A DNA stretch of 64,000 nucleotides from a virus. The stretch spans positions 1-64,000 of IMG/VR virus record IMGVR_UViG_3300025133_000038. One strand, given 5' to 3'. The position numbers and the translations under genes were made by a program. Under the pieces are notes generated by a model. The model was given only the letters and a program-made list of their open reading frames with translations. It had not been told where the DNA came from and ran no database searches. The stretch's first letter is position 1; every line of letters begins with the position of its first letter. Below are positions 63,839 through 64,000 of this stretch, one piece after another.

Positions 63839-64000
63839 ATGAAGTTTCTTGTTTTTCTTACTGTTTTGTTGAGTTCCACCATTTCCTATGGTTTGGATAC
63901 AATTCATGTAGACAACCTTGTTGTTACGGAAAACGTAGACCTTATAGAAACCAACCACTTCTATGATGATGCTGGTAGGCTTGTTTTCGACCAAGCAATC
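63839..64000 (+). CDS. Start of an exported protein (truncated by window end)
   Basis: AAAAGGGAGTTAGTCT-ATG start. Signal peptide MKFLVFLTVLLSSTISYG, then DTIHVDNLVVTENVD. Open to the last base; 54 codons visible. Function unknown. Confidence 0.7.
   Translation, partial: MKFLVFLTVLLSSTISYGLDTIHVDNLVVTENVDLIETNHFYDDAGRLVFDQAI

Overview
The window looks like part of the genome of a large tailed double-stranded DNA phage. About 120 short, tightly packed genes lie almost all on the + strand, often joined by ATGA or TAATG overlaps. They include phage hallmarks (rIIA/rIIB-like pair, dUTPase, thymidylate synthase, ATP-dependent DNA ligase, RNA ligase 1, P-loop kinase, homing-type endonucleases). 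The host must read sigma70-type promoters: 17 near-consensus TTGACA/TATAAT promoters can be read by eye, nearly all with a 16-nt spacer. A Flp-like short pilin gene (27320-27598) resembles proteins I associate with Planctomycetota, so a planctomycete host is a tentative inference, not a demonstrated fact.

Layout. 1-1.7 kb: tandem ~103-bp repeats, one leftward small gene, a tRNA-Arg-like gene and a divergent promoter hub with three leftward and two rightward promoters. 1.7-11 kb: early-type block of small unknown proteins, then a macro-domain protein, a metallophosphoesterase and a Nudix hydrolase. 11-16 kb: rIIA/rIIB-like pair, a terminator, then a zinc-ribbon protein with a RuvA domain III-like tail next to a RuvB-like ATPase. 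16.8-17.5 kb: an HNH gene inserted on the - strand. 18-24 kb: nucleoside deoxyribosyltransferase-like gene, 2H phosphoesterase, and a surface-sugar cassette (GT42/DUF115-like transferase, NeuB-like synthase, CMP-sugar synthetase-like gene, sulfotransferase, methyltransferase, HAD phosphatase).

23.9-51.8 kb: a tmRNA gene and about 37 tRNA genes whose anticodons cover all 20 amino acids, interleaved with small proteins, secreted proteins including a papain-like protease, several HNH/LAGLIDADG-like genes, a CCA-adding enzyme, RNA ligase 1, a P-loop kinase and a PspA-like membrane protein. None of the tRNA genes, nor the tmRNA, encodes CCA; nearly all are followed by CT. The CCA-adding enzyme explains how they could be matured. 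51.8-61.7 kb: dUTPase, two more sulfotransferases and a glycosyltransferase nearby, WGR-domain DNA ligase, a CinA-C/nucleotidylyltransferase fusion (NAD metabolism), a sigma factor, a PD-(D/E)XK protein, thymidylate synthase, a ClpP-like protease and a DeoC-like protein lacking its catalytic lysines. 61.8-64 kb: possible virion protein, membrane/coiled-coil protein, permuted papain-like amidase and the start of a secreted protein.

Taken together, the phage seems to carry its own translation support (tRNAs, tmRNA, CCA addition, RNA repair), NAD/ADP-ribose metabolism, and tools to build or modify sialic-acid-like and sulfated glycans. All functional calls rest on motifs read by eye; no database search was possible.
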